Counted from the first letter of the stretch, positions 17,312-26,275 are shown. The stretch is 38,259 nt of DNA from JANLQX01 sp031423635 (GCA_031423635.1 JANPFX010000049.1:1-38259), one strand, 5' to 3'. Notes: generated by a model from the sequence alone, not told the origin. Translations and numbers: made by a program.

Positions 17312-18928
17312 ATGCCCATGACCGCCCGAACGAACTCACCGGCGGACGTCGTCATCGTTGGTGCCGGCGCGGGAGGCGCGGCAGTGGCCTGGAGGCTGGC
17401 GAGCTCTGGTCTCTCCGTGGTGTGTTTAGAGCAGGGCGGTTGGGTGACTCCCGAGTCTGTGCCGTCGCTGCGTACCGACTGGGAACGCGCTCGCCAACGA
17501 TCACATCATCCGAATCCGAATATCCGAAACAATCGCTGGGACTACCCGGTCGATGATCGTGACAGCGAAATCAATCCGCTCATGTACAACGCGGTCGGCG
17601 GCAGCACCATCCATTGGGGTGCGCACTTTCCGCGGTTGCGTCCGAACGATTTCCGCGTGCGTTCCCGCGATGGCGTTGCCGACGACTGGCCCCTCAGCTA
17701 CGACGACCTCGAGCCGTACTACGACCTGAATGACGATTGGATGGGGGTGGCGGGGCTGTCAGGTGATCCGGCCAATCCGCCGCGCGCTGGTCGCCCGTTT
17801 CCCCCGCTTCCTCTCGGTGTCGGAGGGGTACGCCTCGCCTCCGCGTTCGATCGCCTCGGCTGGCATTGGTGGCCCGTGGATGCAGCGATACTCACGTCGC
17901 CTTCTGGGAGCCGCGGCTCCTGTAACAACTGCGGCCCGTGTGATCTCGGCTGCCCGACTGGGGCGCGGGCATCGACCGACATCACCTATTGGCCCGCCGC
18001 ACTCGCCGCCGGCGTCGAGCTCATCACCGAGGCTCGGGTACGACGCGTCACGATGAGCACCGCAGATCAGGCGAGCGGCGTCGAGTACCTCGACCCGTCC
18101 GGACAGGTCGTCCACCAACCCGCCGGTGCCGTGGTGCTCGCGGCGAACGGGATCGGGACACCCCGGCTGCTGTTGCTCTCTGCCAACGCTGATCATCCCA
18201 CCGGCCTTGCCAACTCGTCGGGTCTGGTGGGTCGGCGGCTCATGCATCATCCGACAGCGCTCGTGACCGGCGTGTTCGACGAGCCACTCGAGGGCTTCAT
18301 GGGTCCCTATGCGGTGTCGATCCTTTCGCAGGAGTTCTATGAGACCAACCGCGACCGTGGTTTCCTCAGAGGATTCCAGATGCAGCTGATCCGCTCCGAT
18401 GGTCCGCTCGGTTCCGCCCTCGGTGGTTACCAGCGGCCGGTGCCGTGGGGAGAACGCCACCACAGGGAGTTCTTTCACCAATTCGGCCATACGGCAAGCC
18501 TCACGGTCACGGCGGAGGACCTCCCCGATCCTGACAACCGTGTGACCTTGAGCAGTTCTCTCGTCGACAACTCCGGCGTTGCGGCGCCTCGCGTTCACTA
18601 TCGGGTTGAACCGAATGCGCGCAAGATCTTGTCGTACGGCATCGAGAAGGCAAGTGTTGCCATGCGTGAGGCCGGTGCACGCGAGTTGGTGGTTCATGAC
18701 CTGATTGCCTCTGCTGGCTTTCATCTGTTGGGGACGGCACGCATGGGCCACGATCCGACAACATCGGTGGTCGATGCTGACGGGCGAAGCCACGACGTGG
18801 CGAATCTGTTCATCGCCGATGGCAGTCTCTTCGTGACTGCTGGTGCGCTGAACCCGACCTCCACGCTGCAGGCCCTTGCGTTGCGGGTTGCCGATGCGAT
18901 CGTGAGCGGAGGTGCGCGTGCCAGGTAA
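17312..18928 (+). CDS. GMC-family FAD oxidoreductase with cysteine cluster, copy 2
   Basis: The 538-residue flavoprotein has the same length as, and is clearly paralogous to, the GMC protein at 8657-10273. It has the FAD motif VVIVGAGAGGAAVAWRLA, the GGSTIHWGAH segment, and the cluster C204-x2-C207-x2-C210-x3-C214 (CNNCGPCDLGC). The active-site His is H471 in GFHLLGTARMG and the Asn is N514 in NPTST. It presumably oxidises an alcohol related to that used by copy 1. A second ATG two codons downstream (17318) is an alternative start; neither has a strong ribosome-binding site. Its 3' end overlaps the small partner gene by 11 bp. The presence of one copy per arm suggests two substrates, stereoisomers or steps (inference). 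Confidence 0.9.
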   Translation: MPMTARTNSPADVVIVGAGAGGAAVAWRLASSGLSVVCLEQGGWVTPESVPSLRTDWERARQRSHHPNPNIRNNRWDYPVDDRDSEINPLMYNAVGGSTIHWGAHFPRLRPNDFRVRSRDGVADDWPLSYDDLEPYYDLNDDWMGVAGLSGDPANPPRAGRPFPPLPLGVGGVRLASAFDRLGWHWWPVDAAILTSPSGSRGSCNNCGPCDLGCPTGARASTDITYWPAALAAGVELITEARVRRVTMSTADQASGVEYLDPSGQVVHQPAGAVVLAANGIGTPRLLLLSANADHPTGLANSSGLVGRRLMHHPTALVTGVFDEPLEGFMGPYAVSILSQEFYETNRDRGFLRGFQMQLIRSDGPLGSALGGYQRPVPWGERHHREFFHQFGHTASLTVTAEDLPDPDNRVTLSSSLVDNSGVAAPRVHYRVEPNARKILSYGIEKASVAMREAGARELVVHDLIASAGFHLLGTARMGHDPTTSVVDADGRSHDVANLFIADGSLFVTAGALNPTSTLQALALRVADAIVSGGARAR

Positions 18929-19364
18929 GGATGGCTCCACGGACCTCGACCGGCTGCTCGATCTGCTGATTCCTTCCTTCGACGGACTCCCGGGTGCCGG
19001 CAGCCTCGGCCTGGCCGGTTCGGTAGAGAGTGACGCGTCAGCGAACCCTCGGTTCGCTGAGGCTCTCGAATGCGTGCTGGACGCTCTCCGGTCCTCAATG
19101 AAGCCATTCGGCGAGAGCGATGTCCGCGCGGTGGAAGAGCGCAACCCTGAAGCGTTCGCCGATGTGATCAACCTTGCGTACACGAACTACTACACGGACG
19201 CGAGGGTCCTTGCTGTCGTCGAGCGCCACACGGGATATCGCGCCGCGCCACCTCAGCCGAATGGCTACGAACTCGCGCCGTTCGATCCCGCGTTGCTCGA
19301 GAACGTGGTGCGTCGCGCCGTCAGTCGTTCGAATCAACTCACAGAATCGGATACGTCGCCATGA
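18918..19364 (+). CDS. Small partner protein of GMC oxidoreductase, copy 2
   Basis: The 148-residue soluble protein is the counterpart of the gene at 8223-8660, with GYRAAPPQP and a downstream FDPALL segment in the same relative place. I chose the GTG at 18918 because GGAGG (18908-18912) lies 5 nt upstream; a GTG at 18912 overlaps that site. The start lies within the end of the GMC gene, and the stop overlaps the ATG of the next SDR gene (ATGA). It therefore sits in a tightly coupled trio. No signal peptide, membrane helix or metal motif is visible. A role as subunit or chaperone of the GMC protein is inferred from the repeated pairing. Confidence 0.7.
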   Translation: MPGKDGSTDLDRLLDLLIPSFDGLPGAGSLGLAGSVESDASANPRFAEALECVLDALRSSMKPFGESDVRAVEERNPEAFADVINLAYTNYYTDARVLAVVERHTGYRAAPPQPNGYELAPFDPALLENVVRRAVSRSNQLTESDTSP

Positions 19365-20113
19365 AACTCAAGGACCAGGTCGCCATCGTCACCGGAAGCA
19401 GTTCGGGTATCGGACGCGGCGTCGCGACGGCGTTCGCCCGAGAAGGCGCTTCGGTGGTGGTGAACTTCCCGGACGCTGCTCACGCGGCCGCGGCCGATGA
19501 CGTGTGTGCGGAGATCGAACAAGCAGGCGGAAGCTCGGTCGCGGTGCAGGCCGACGTGAGTCAAGAGACCGACGTGGACCGCCTCGTCGCTGCTGCACTG
19601 GAGCGCTTCGGTCGCGTCGACATCCTGGTGAACAATGCCGGCATCGCCTCCGCCGCGCCGGTGGAGGAGATTCCGGTGGAGCAATGGGATCGTGTCATCG
19701 GCGTACATCTGCGGGGCACGTTCTTGATGACGCGTCGCGTTCTCCCGTTGCTCTACGCGCAGAACAGCGGATCGATCATCAACACCGCATCGCAGCTTGC
19801 CTACAAAGGCGCGCCGGGCTTCGCCCATTACACAGCAGCGAAAGGCGCCATCGTGGCCTTCACCCGTACGGTCGCGCTCGAGATCGGGGAGCGCAATGTG
19901 CGGATCAACAGTGTTGCCCCCGGCGCGACCAACACACCCATCCTCGCCGACGTGCCGCCGGACCTTCTGGAACAGATTCGACTGGCCATTCCGGTCGGAC
20001 GTATTGCTGAGGTCGACGACATCGTCCCGACCTATGTCTTCCTGGCGAGCAGCGAAGCTCGCCACTTCCAGGGGCAATCCCTCAGTCCGAACGGTGGCGA
20101 TCTGTTTCTCTGA
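19361..20113 (+). CDS. Short-chain dehydrogenase/reductase (FabG-like)
   Basis: The 250-residue NAD(P)-dependent oxidoreductase has a complete classical SDR set: TGSSSGIG at 11-18, NNAG at 91-94, catalytic S144, Y157 and K161 (YTAAK), and VNSVAPG-like RINSVAPGATNTP after the helix. It would interconvert a hydroxyl and a ketone group. It begins with a 4-bp overlap behind the small GMC partner, so it probably acts on the product of that enzyme or on a parallel hydroxyl of the same substrate (inference). The length and motifs match FabG-type enzymes, but fatty-acid synthesis is unlikely in this context. Confidence 0.92.
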   Translation: MKLKDQVAIVTGSSSGIGRGVATAFAREGASVVVNFPDAAHAAAADDVCAEIEQAGGSSVAVQADVSQETDVDRLVAAALERFGRVDILVNNAGIASAAPVEEIPVEQWDRVIGVHLRGTFLMTRRVLPLLYAQNSGSIINTASQLAYKGAPGFAHYTAAKGAIVAFTRTVALEIGERNVRINSVAPGATNTPILADVPPDLLEQIRLAIPVGRIAEVDDIVPTYVFLASSEARHFQGQSLSPNGGDLFL

Positions 20114-20150
20114 CCGGATGACGCCGGGCCCGAGTGGTTCGTACGGCGAG

Positions 20151-20156
20151 TAGGTT
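20151..20156 (+). promoter_or_regulatory. Probable -10 box of leaderless MDR gene
   Basis: TAGGTT lies 7 nt before the ATG at 20164. No ribosome-binding site is seen between them. Confidence 0.4.
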
Positions 20157-20163
20157 TCCGCCC

Positions 20164-21270
20164 ATGAAGCAACTGCTCTCCGAGATCACGCCTGCCGGCC
20201 AACTCCGCCTGACGATCGCTGACGTATCCCAACCTGAGCTCGCCGCGCACGAGGTGCTGATCCGGGTCGAGGCGACCCCGATCAACCCGTCCGACCTCGG
20301 TCTCCTGCTCGGTCCGGTTGACATCTCGACACTGCGTCGGGAGGGGGATGCCACCGTCGGTGACGTCCCGGCGGCTCATATGGCCGGTATGGCGGCTCGC
20401 GTCGGCGAAGCGATGCCGGTGGGGAACGAGTGCGGAGGTGTGGTCGTCGCCGCGGGTTCGTCCCCCGCCGCGCAGGTGCTCATGGGACGCGTCGTCGGCG
20501 CGATCGGTGGGGCGATGTACGGCGAGTTCCGCGCCGTTCCGGCGCAGACCTGCCTCGCCATGCCCGATGGTGTCACGCCGGCCCAGGCTGCGTCGCCTTT
20601 CGTGAATCCGCTCACCGCACTTTCCATGGTCGAGAACATGCGACTCGATGGGCACGCCGCTCTCGTCCACACGGCGGCAGCCTCCAATCTCGGACAGATG
20701 CTGGTGAAGATCTGCCTCGCCGACGGGGTCGGACTCGTCAACATCGTGCGCCGCCCCGAGCAGGTAGCGCTGCTCCGATCGATCGGAGCCGAGCATGTGT
20801 GCGACTCGTCGAGTCCGACGTTCGGCGACGATCTCGTGGCCGCGCTCACGGCGACCGGCGCGACGCTGGCGTTCGACGCAATCGGTGGCGGCACGCTTGC
20901 GGCCCAGATCATTGCCGCCATGGAACGGAGCGCGAATTCGGGGGCTGCGTACAACCGATACGGCTCGTCGGTCCACAAGCAGGTGTTCATCTACGGCCGG
21001 CTCGACACCCGTCCGCTCGAAATGAACCTTGGCGCGACCGGCTTTGCCTGGGGTGTCGCCGGATGGCTGCTCACCCCGTTCATCGGTCGGATGGGACCAG
21101 AGCGGTTCGAGGAGTTGAAGGCCCGCGTCGCGTCCGAGATCACCACGACGTTTGCATCGCACTACTCCTCGACGATCTCGCTGGAGCAGGCCTGCGATCC
21201 CGACACGATCCGCGCGTACGCCGCGAAGGAAACCGGGACCAAGTACCTCATCACCCCGCACGCGTCCTGA
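20164..21270 (+). CDS. Medium-chain reductase, zinc-free quinone-oxidoreductase type
   Basis: The 368-residue NADPH-dependent oxidoreductase has the MDR layout: the GroES-like N-terminal domain with VEATPINPSDLGLLLG, a substrate region, and a Rossmann part with HTAAASNLGQMLVKIC replacing the usual glycine-rich loop. The GHE and four-cysteine zinc motifs of alcohol dehydrogenases are absent, so it belongs with the quinone oxidoreductase/enoyl reductase branch. I chose the ATG at 20164; the open frame begins ten codons earlier at a GTG, but the -10-like box falls between the two. It follows the SDR by 50 bp and may reduce an enone or quinone intermediate of the pathway, or be an independent unit. 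Confidence 0.87.
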   Translation: MKQLLSEITPAGQLRLTIADVSQPELAAHEVLIRVEATPINPSDLGLLLGPVDISTLRREGDATVGDVPAAHMAGMAARVGEAMPVGNECGGVVVAAGSSPAAQVLMGRVVGAIGGAMYGEFRAVPAQTCLAMPDGVTPAQAASPFVNPLTALSMVENMRLDGHAALVHTAAASNLGQMLVKICLADGVGLVNIVRRPEQVALLRSIGAEHVCDSSSPTFGDDLVAALTATGATLAFDAIGGGTLAAQIIAAMERSANSGAAYNRYGSSVHKQVFIYGRLDTRPLEMNLGATGFAWGVAGWLLTPFIGRMGPERFEELKARVASEITTTFASHYSSTISLEQACDPDTIRAYAAKETGTKYLITPHAS

Positions 21271-21325
21271 GCGCACGCCGGGATCACGCGGGCGTAGCAG
21301 GCGGACTCTGACAAGCTCGGGTCTC

Positions 21326-22432
21326 GTGGCTGGCACGACGCGCGCGGCAGGGGTCTCTTCGGTGCTGTTCGTCACCGCTCCGGTCGGCCCGCTGGGTTCG
21401 GGAGCGGGTGGGGGAGTGGAGACGAACCTGCTCAACCTCACGCCGCGTTTCGTGGATCGAGGTATTCGCTGCGCGATCGTCGCTCCGGCCGGTTCGATTG
21501 CCGAAGACGAACGCGTCACGATCTTCGCGGCCGACGGTGTGGTTCCGGTCTACGCCACCACCGCCGATCGGACGATCGGTGTCACCCAGGATCCGAACGG
21601 TGTGCTCGAACGGATGTGGGACGTCGCTCGAGCGCATCAGCGTGAGTTCGACGTGATCATCGCCTTGACCTACGACTGGCTGTCGTACTACCTCACGCCG
21701 TTCTTCACCACCCCCGTCGGGCACATCGTTTCGCTTTCATCGCAGATCGACAGTGTCGACGTCGAGCTCCGCCGTCAGCTCGAACGCTCCCCGGATCGCT
21801 TCGCCGGCGTGACCCGCACCCAGGCCGCCACCTTCGGCTCGCTGGCGGCGGACGCAATGACGCCGATGTTCGGCGGCGTCGATCTGGGTCGCTGCGCTGC
21901 TCCTTTGTTCGAAGTCTCCGGGCGTCGCCTTGCGTGGGTTGCCCGTGTTTCGCGGGAGAAGGGCCTTCGTGACGCCTTCGAGGTGTGCGATCGAACGGGG
22001 TTTGCCCTCGACGTGTGCGGCCTCGTTCAAGAGCCGGATCTGCTCGATGACTGCCGGTTGGCCTTTCCGGGGGTCGATGTCACCGTGCACGGCTTCGTCT
22101 CGCAACGACGGGTGAGTGACGTCCTCTCGCGCGCTACTGCTCTTCTGATGACACATTCGTGGGTCGAGGCGTTCGGCAACACGGCGATCGAGGCCCTTGC
22201 CGTCGGCACACCGGTGATCACCTACGCGCTGGGTGGTCCGACCGAGATCGTCGTTGACGGGCTCACCGGCTATCTGGTCGAGCCGGGTTCGGGCGAGGCC
22301 ATGGCCTATGCCGTCGACCGGATCGGGACGCTTGACCGCCGGGCGTGTCGACGCACGGTCGAGGCGCGATTCACGCTCGATCAACTCGCCGACCGGTGGC
22401 TGGCCTTCGCCGAACAGGTTGCCGCGTCGTGA
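21326..22432 (+). CDS. Glycosyltransferase, GT4-like (GT-B fold)
   Basis: The protein would transfer a sugar from an activated donor. From the GTG at 21326 it has 368 residues. The N-terminal half starts SSVLFVTAPVGPLGSGAGGGVETNL-like, with the glycine-rich loop of GT-B enzymes, and the C-terminal half contains WVARVSREKGL and the E-x7-E donor motif in WVEAFGNTAIEALAVGTPVI. No membrane segment is seen. The GTG start is chosen because the longer open frame would overlap the preceding gene for more than 100 bp. The stop overlaps the start of the DUF1990 gene (GTGA). The acceptor is unknown and the link to the catabolic genes is positional only. Confidence 0.85.
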   Translation: MAGTTRAAGVSSVLFVTAPVGPLGSGAGGGVETNLLNLTPRFVDRGIRCAIVAPAGSIAEDERVTIFAADGVVPVYATTADRTIGVTQDPNGVLERMWDVARAHQREFDVIIALTYDWLSYYLTPFFTTPVGHIVSLSSQIDSVDVELRRQLERSPDRFAGVTRTQAATFGSLAADAMTPMFGGVDLGRCAAPLFEVSGRRLAWVARVSREKGLRDAFEVCDRTGFALDVCGLVQEPDLLDDCRLAFPGVDVTVHGFVSQRRVSDVLSRATALLMTHSWVEAFGNTAIEALAVGTPVITYALGGPTEIVVDGLTGYLVEPGSGEAMAYAVDRIGTLDRRACRRTVEARFTLDQLADRWLAFAEQVAAS

Positions 22433-23037
22433 GGCGGTCGAAGCGGCGCACGCCCGGCAAGGGGTCGGTCGTCGCGATCCGGGGGCAGACGCGACGCGAC
22501 GGAGCAGCGTTGCTGGCGTCCCAGCGTCTGGCCGAAGTCACGTACGTCGACGTGGGAGCGACGACGGTCGGGAGAATCCCGGCCGGGTTCTCCGGCCAGC
22601 AGATGGCGCAGACGATCGGGCAGGGTGAGACCGCCTTCGAGCGGGCTCGTCTCGGATTGCAGACGTGGGCTGCGCACCGTGGCGCCGGGGTCGAGCCGTT
22701 CGAGGCGACGCCTCTGGTGGAGGGCGAGACGGTGCTGCTCGTGCTCGGGTTGGGACCGACGGAGGTCCGCATCGCGTGTCGGATCCTCGTGGTCACCGAC
22801 ACGCCCTCGGCGTTCGGTTTCGTGTACGGAACCCTTCCGGTGCATCCCGAATGCGGGGAAGAGCGATTCCTCGTCGAGCACGAGGCGGATGGATCGGTGC
22901 GCTTCACGATCAACGTGTTCTGGAGGCCGAGTCATCCGTTGGCCGTGATCGGAGCTCCGGTCACCCGCAGGATGCAGAAGCGGTTCACCCAGGGCTACCT
23001 CGATGCGCTGGCTCGCTTCGTGAGCCCGTCGGCCTGA
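22429..23037 (+). CDS. DUF1990 family protein
   Basis: From the GTG at 22429 the product has about 202 residues. After a basic N-terminal stretch it shows the DUF1990 pattern: YVDVGATTVG, GQGETAFERARLGLQTW, a beta-rich middle with YGTLPVHPECGEERF, and a closing segment in which basic residues precede FTQGYLDALARF. Members of this family are widespread in actinobacteria and have no established function. The start codon overlaps the stop of the glycosyltransferase (GTGA), so both are translated from one message. No signal peptide or catalytic motif is recognised. Confidence 0.75.
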   Translation: MRRSKRRTPGKGSVVAIRGQTRRDGAALLASQRLAEVTYVDVGATTVGRIPAGFSGQQMAQTIGQGETAFERARLGLQTWAAHRGAGVEPFEATPLVEGETVLLVLGLGPTEVRIACRILVVTDTPSAFGFVYGTLPVHPECGEERFLVEHEADGSVRFTINVFWRPSHPLAVIGAPVTRRMQKRFTQGYLDALARFVSPSA

Positions 23038-23126
23038 ATCCCGAACTCTCGCCAGCGCAGGCGACCTTGGTCGGAACGGCTGGTAGGTGGTAGGAATCAG
23101 TGATTCGCACGGAGGAGAATGCAGCA

Positions 23127-24272
23127 ATGGTCCATGTTCCGACACGAGGCGATGCACCGGCCCGGCTCGGCCCCGGTGTGCAGCAGATCCCCGACTACGG
23201 CCCGTCGACGATGTCTCGCGACGTCTACACCGACCCCGTGCGTTTCGAGCTCGAACGCGAGCGGGTCCTGAACACCAGTTGGCTCCTGGCGGGCCGACTG
23301 GAGCAGATTCCGGGGGCGGGTGATTGGATCACCTACGAAGGCCACGGCGAGACCGTCATGATCACCCGCCAGCCCGATGGTTCGTTGGCGGCGTTCCACA
23401 ACGTGTGCCAGCACCGCGGACCGGCGCTGGTGGGCGAGCTGAAGGGATGCGGCGCCCGGCGGTTCACCTGCCCGTACCACGGCTGGGTGTACGACACCAC
23501 GGGCAAGCTCGTGGGCGTGCCGGAACGCGAGGACTTCGGCGACGCGCATCTCGAAGGAGTGCGGGCGCCAGCGGTCGCGGTCGACCACTGGGGCGGTTGG
23601 ATCTGGATCAACCTTGCCGGGCCGGATGCGGTGTCGATGTCTCTGGCGGACTGGATCGGCAAGGAGATCTCCGTCGATCTCGGCCGGTTCAACATGGAGG
23701 GCATGGTCCTCCACGAGGTCGTCGAGTTCGACGTGCCGGTGAGCTACAAGGCCATCGTCGACGGGTTCAACGAGGTCTACCACGTGGCCCAGTTGCACCA
23801 CGTGGGAGGGGAGGCCCTCAAGGCGTTCCGGGGCACCTCGTTCCACATCGTCGGACAGAACTACATGTGCTTCGTTCCCCGCGCCGACAAGCTCGATGCC
23901 CTCCACGCCACCTGGGATCACCATGTGAATGCGATCTGCCACTACGTCGTGTTCCCGAACACCGTCTTCAACTGCAACCCTGGCCACCTGCAGGTGTTCA
24001 ATCCGATCCCGATCGACGTCGACCGCACCAAGTTCCTCTGCTGGCAGCTCGTGTACCCCGGTGACCACGACGATCCGGAGTACCAGAAGTACTGGAAGAC
24101 AACGATGGCGCTGTGGGACGGGCTCAAGGTCGTCGTTTCGGAGGACATCATGATCTACGAGCAGCTCGCCCGCACAAAGCGTTCGAGTGGCTACACCAAG
24201 CACATCCTCAGTGAGCGCGAGTGCAAGATCGCCCACTACCACGAGCAGATGGACGCCCGTATCAGGGACTGA
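23127..24272 (+). CDS. Rieske non-haem iron oxygenase, large (alpha) subunit
   Basis: The enzyme would hydroxylate or dihydroxylate a ring or chain with O2, fed by a reductase not encoded here. The 381-residue product has the Rieske [2Fe-2S] ligands C94-x-H96 and C115-x2-H118 (CQH and CPYH). The catalytic iron site is DGFNEVYHVAQLHH (212-225), with H219 and H224 or H225 as ligands, and the acidic third ligand is probably in the SEDIMIYEQ region. The ATG at 23127 is chosen because GGAGGAG lies 9 nt upstream; a GTG nine codons earlier has none. No small (beta) subunit and no ferredoxin gene follow, so a homotrimeric type is likely. It ends the rightward arm. Confidence 0.92.
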   Translation: MVHVPTRGDAPARLGPGVQQIPDYGPSTMSRDVYTDPVRFELERERVLNTSWLLAGRLEQIPGAGDWITYEGHGETVMITRQPDGSLAAFHNVCQHRGPALVGELKGCGARRFTCPYHGWVYDTTGKLVGVPEREDFGDAHLEGVRAPAVAVDHWGGWIWINLAGPDAVSMSLADWIGKEISVDLGRFNMEGMVLHEVVEFDVPVSYKAIVDGFNEVYHVAQLHHVGGEALKAFRGTSFHIVGQNYMCFVPRADKLDALHATWDHHVNAICHYVVFPNTVFNCNPGHLQVFNPIPIDVDRTKFLCWQLVYPGDHDDPEYQKYWKTTMALWDGLKVVVSEDIMIYEQLARTKRSSGYTKHILSERECKIAHYHEQMDARIRD

Positions 24273-24308
24273 CGCCTCGACGAGCCGTCATCCCGGATCG
24301 TGTCCTAT

Positions 24309-24387
24309 GGCATCCCACATCGCCGATTCTCGCCAGTTCTTCGGACTTTTTCGGTGGTCTGGGATGCCGTCGTTGACCATGTGGGAT
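24309..24387. terminator. Nested inverted repeats between convergent genes
   Basis: Between the Rieske and CDF stop codons, GGCATCCCA (24309-24317) is repeated inverted as TGGGATGCC (24360-24368). ATCCCACAT (24312-24320) is repeated inverted as ATGTGGGAT (24379-24387). The arms overlap, so two alternative folds are possible. The position suggests a bidirectional terminator, but no T-run follows the stems. Confidence 0.4.
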
Positions 24388-24389
24388 CA

Positions 24390-25364
24390 CTATCCGTGTG
24401 AAGGCTCGGCGCAGGGGTGGCACTCGACCTGCAGGGTTGCGTGTCGGACCCCGAGTCGATCGCTGAGGAGCGCTCGGAGGGCTTCGGTGTCGTGCTGGGC
24501 CTCGTGGATGGTCTTCTCGCCACTGAGGACCACGTGGGCGGAAACGGCGGCCTCATCGGCGCCGATGGACCACACATGCACGTGATGGACTTCCTCGACG
24601 CCTTCGGCGCCGGCGAGTAGGGCGTGAACCTGATCGGCCGGTACCGGGGCCCGGTCGAGCAACAGGTGGGTGGATCGCCGCAACAGTGACACGCCGGCCG
24701 CAAGGATCATCACGGCGAGGAGCAGGGACACCGCGGGGTCCCACTCCGGGGAGCCGCCGAACCAGACGATGATGCCGACGATCAAGACCGCAAGCGACCC
24801 AAGTGCGTCAGCAACCAGATGGGTAAGGGCGCCGCGAAGGGCGAGCGACGTTCGATGACCTCCGACAAGGGCGAGTGCGGCGCCGCCGTTCACCACGATT
24901 CCGATCAGCGCGAGCAGGATGACGATGCCGGCCCGAACGGGTTTGGCTTCACCGAAGCGCGAGATCGCTTCGATCACGACATAGACCGCCGAGCCACAGA
25001 GCAGGAGCCCGATGAGTGCACCTCCCAACACATCGGCCTGTCGAAGCCCATAGGTGTACGTATCAGACGCAGGACGCCGTGCGATGACGACGGCCACGAC
25101 AGCAATGGTGAGACCGAAGACATCCGATGCCTGGTGCGCGCTGTCGGCAAACAAGGCAAGCGAACCAGCGATCACCGATCCGAGGACCTGGGCGATCAGC
25201 AGGGCAACGTTGGCTCCGAGAGCAACGACGACACGCGCCGGCCCGGCGTGGGTGACGATCTGCGTGCTCGGTCCGTGGTGGTGGCCGGCATGCGCACCAT
25301 GCGCGCTGCGGTCATGGATCGCGTGATCGTGCCCCGTATGATCCGGGGAGTCGGGCGCAGTCAC
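24390..25364 (-). CDS. Cation diffusion facilitator (Zn/Cd/Co efflux)
   Basis: This inner-membrane antiporter exports divalent metal ions in exchange for protons. The 324 residues begin with a histidine-rich cytoplasmic tail (residues 9-30) likely to bind metal, followed by six membrane helices. The metal site is formed by H77 and D81 in DSAHQASD (helix 2) and H182 and D186 in HLVADALGS (helix 5), the H-x3-D pairs of the CzcD/ZitB group. The C-terminal cytoplasmic domain contains HHVHVWSIG and HATLQVECHPC. The start is GTG at 25364. CACGAT lies 6 nt upstream and GGGAGG touches the start, so the initiation mode is unclear. It faces the Rieske gene tail to tail. Confidence 0.92.
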   Translation of the reverse strand: MTAPDSPDHTGHDHAIHDRSAHGAHAGHHHGPSTQIVTHAGPARVVVALGANVALLIAQVLGSVIAGSLALFADSAHQASDVFGLTIAVVAVVIARRPASDTYTYGLRQADVLGGALIGLLLCGSAVYVVIEAISRFGEAKPVRAGIVILLALIGIVVNGGAALALVGGHRTSLALRGALTHLVADALGSLAVLIVGIIVWFGGSPEWDPAVSLLLAVMILAAGVSLLRRSTHLLLDRAPVPADQVHALLAGAEGVEEVHHVHVWSIGADEAAVSAHVVLSGEKTIHEAQHDTEALRALLSDRLGVRHATLQVECHPCAEPSHG

Positions 25365-25516
25365 CCTCCCATCGTGTCACGGTGCATCCTGCGGTCGACG
25401 ACAAGGACGACAGCCGGCGACAGAGGACGGCCCCGAGAGCGACTGCCGGTGAGGGTCGGCAATTGCGGCCCGTTCTCGGTGGAGGTCGGCTCGCAGGTGA
25501 GTATCAGTCGCCGGAG

Positions 25517-26275
25517 CTACAGCGCAGGCCGGGCAGCCAGGGCAGTGTTGAACGTGGAGACGGTCGGCGTCGCGATCGTCGGGGTGCCTTGTGCGTTCTC
25601 GGCGATGAACAGCTCGTGGAGTTCGAATGCCATCACGGCGAGTTGGGTTGCCGTTGCCGGGGCGAGTTCGGTCGGAATCGAGGACCTCTGCGCACGTATG
25701 AAATCGGCGGCCGCCGTCATGGCGTCCGACACGATGGACGAGGCCGACGCGTCCGCGGTGAACTCCCACGCACGAGTTCGGCGGGCGATGTGGTGTCGGC
25801 CGTCTTCGCTTGCATCGACACCGGTCGCGGTGAAGATGCGACAGTCGTACGTTCGACATGTTTGTGGCCGATCGTCGTAGATCGAGCATGTGTTGTCGAC
25901 GAACATCGGACAGTGGCCCTGTTCGGTGAACCCCATGACGACGTGTCCGGCCGGGAGTCGTGGTGCGGGGAAGAGGAGCGCTTTCGGGATTCGGCGAAGC
26001 GTTGATGTTTCGTGGGGCGCGATGTGGATGAACTGTGAGGACGTGCAACACGCGGTACAACTCCCGCAGGGAACATCGGCGTCGTGCGCGCCGCTGATGG
26101 CGAGCCGCATCGCAGGGACCCACTCGGCGAGCGGGCCGGCATCGATCCTCTCCCCGGTGTCCTCGATCGGCGCGTCCATGCTCTCATTGTGGTCGTTCTC
26201 GTTGTGGTCGTTGGGCACTGACGCGCTTGGAAGATCGTCACGACGAGAGGAGTCGGCGTTTTCGAGACCCGGCAA
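25517..26275 (-). CDS. YkgJ-type cysteine-cluster protein
   Basis: The product (252 residues from a TTG, or 220 from the ATG at 26179) has the YkgJ/UPF0153 pattern. CGSCTACC in the N-terminal half and CPMF, CSIYDDRPQTC and CRIF later form a cysteine set that in this family probably binds zinc or an iron-sulfur cluster. The enzymatic role is not established for the family. The start is doubtful: the TTG at 26275 has GAGAGG 6 nt upstream. The ATG at 26179 has no usable site, and the DNA between them holds a 15-bp direct repeat encoding NDHNE twice. It is divergent from the TIGR03086 gene. Confidence 0.75.
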   Translation of the reverse strand: MPGLENADSSRRDDLPSASVPNDHNENDHNESMDAPIEDTGERIDAGPLAEWVPAMRLAISGAHDADVPCGSCTACCTSSQFIHIAPHETSTLRRIPKALLFPAPRLPAGHVVMGFTEQGHCPMFVDNTCSIYDDRPQTCRTYDCRIFTATGVDASEDGRHHIARRTRAWEFTADASASSIVSDAMTAAADFIRAQRSSIPTELAPATATQLAVMAFELHELFIAENAQGTPTIATPTVSTFNTALAARPAL

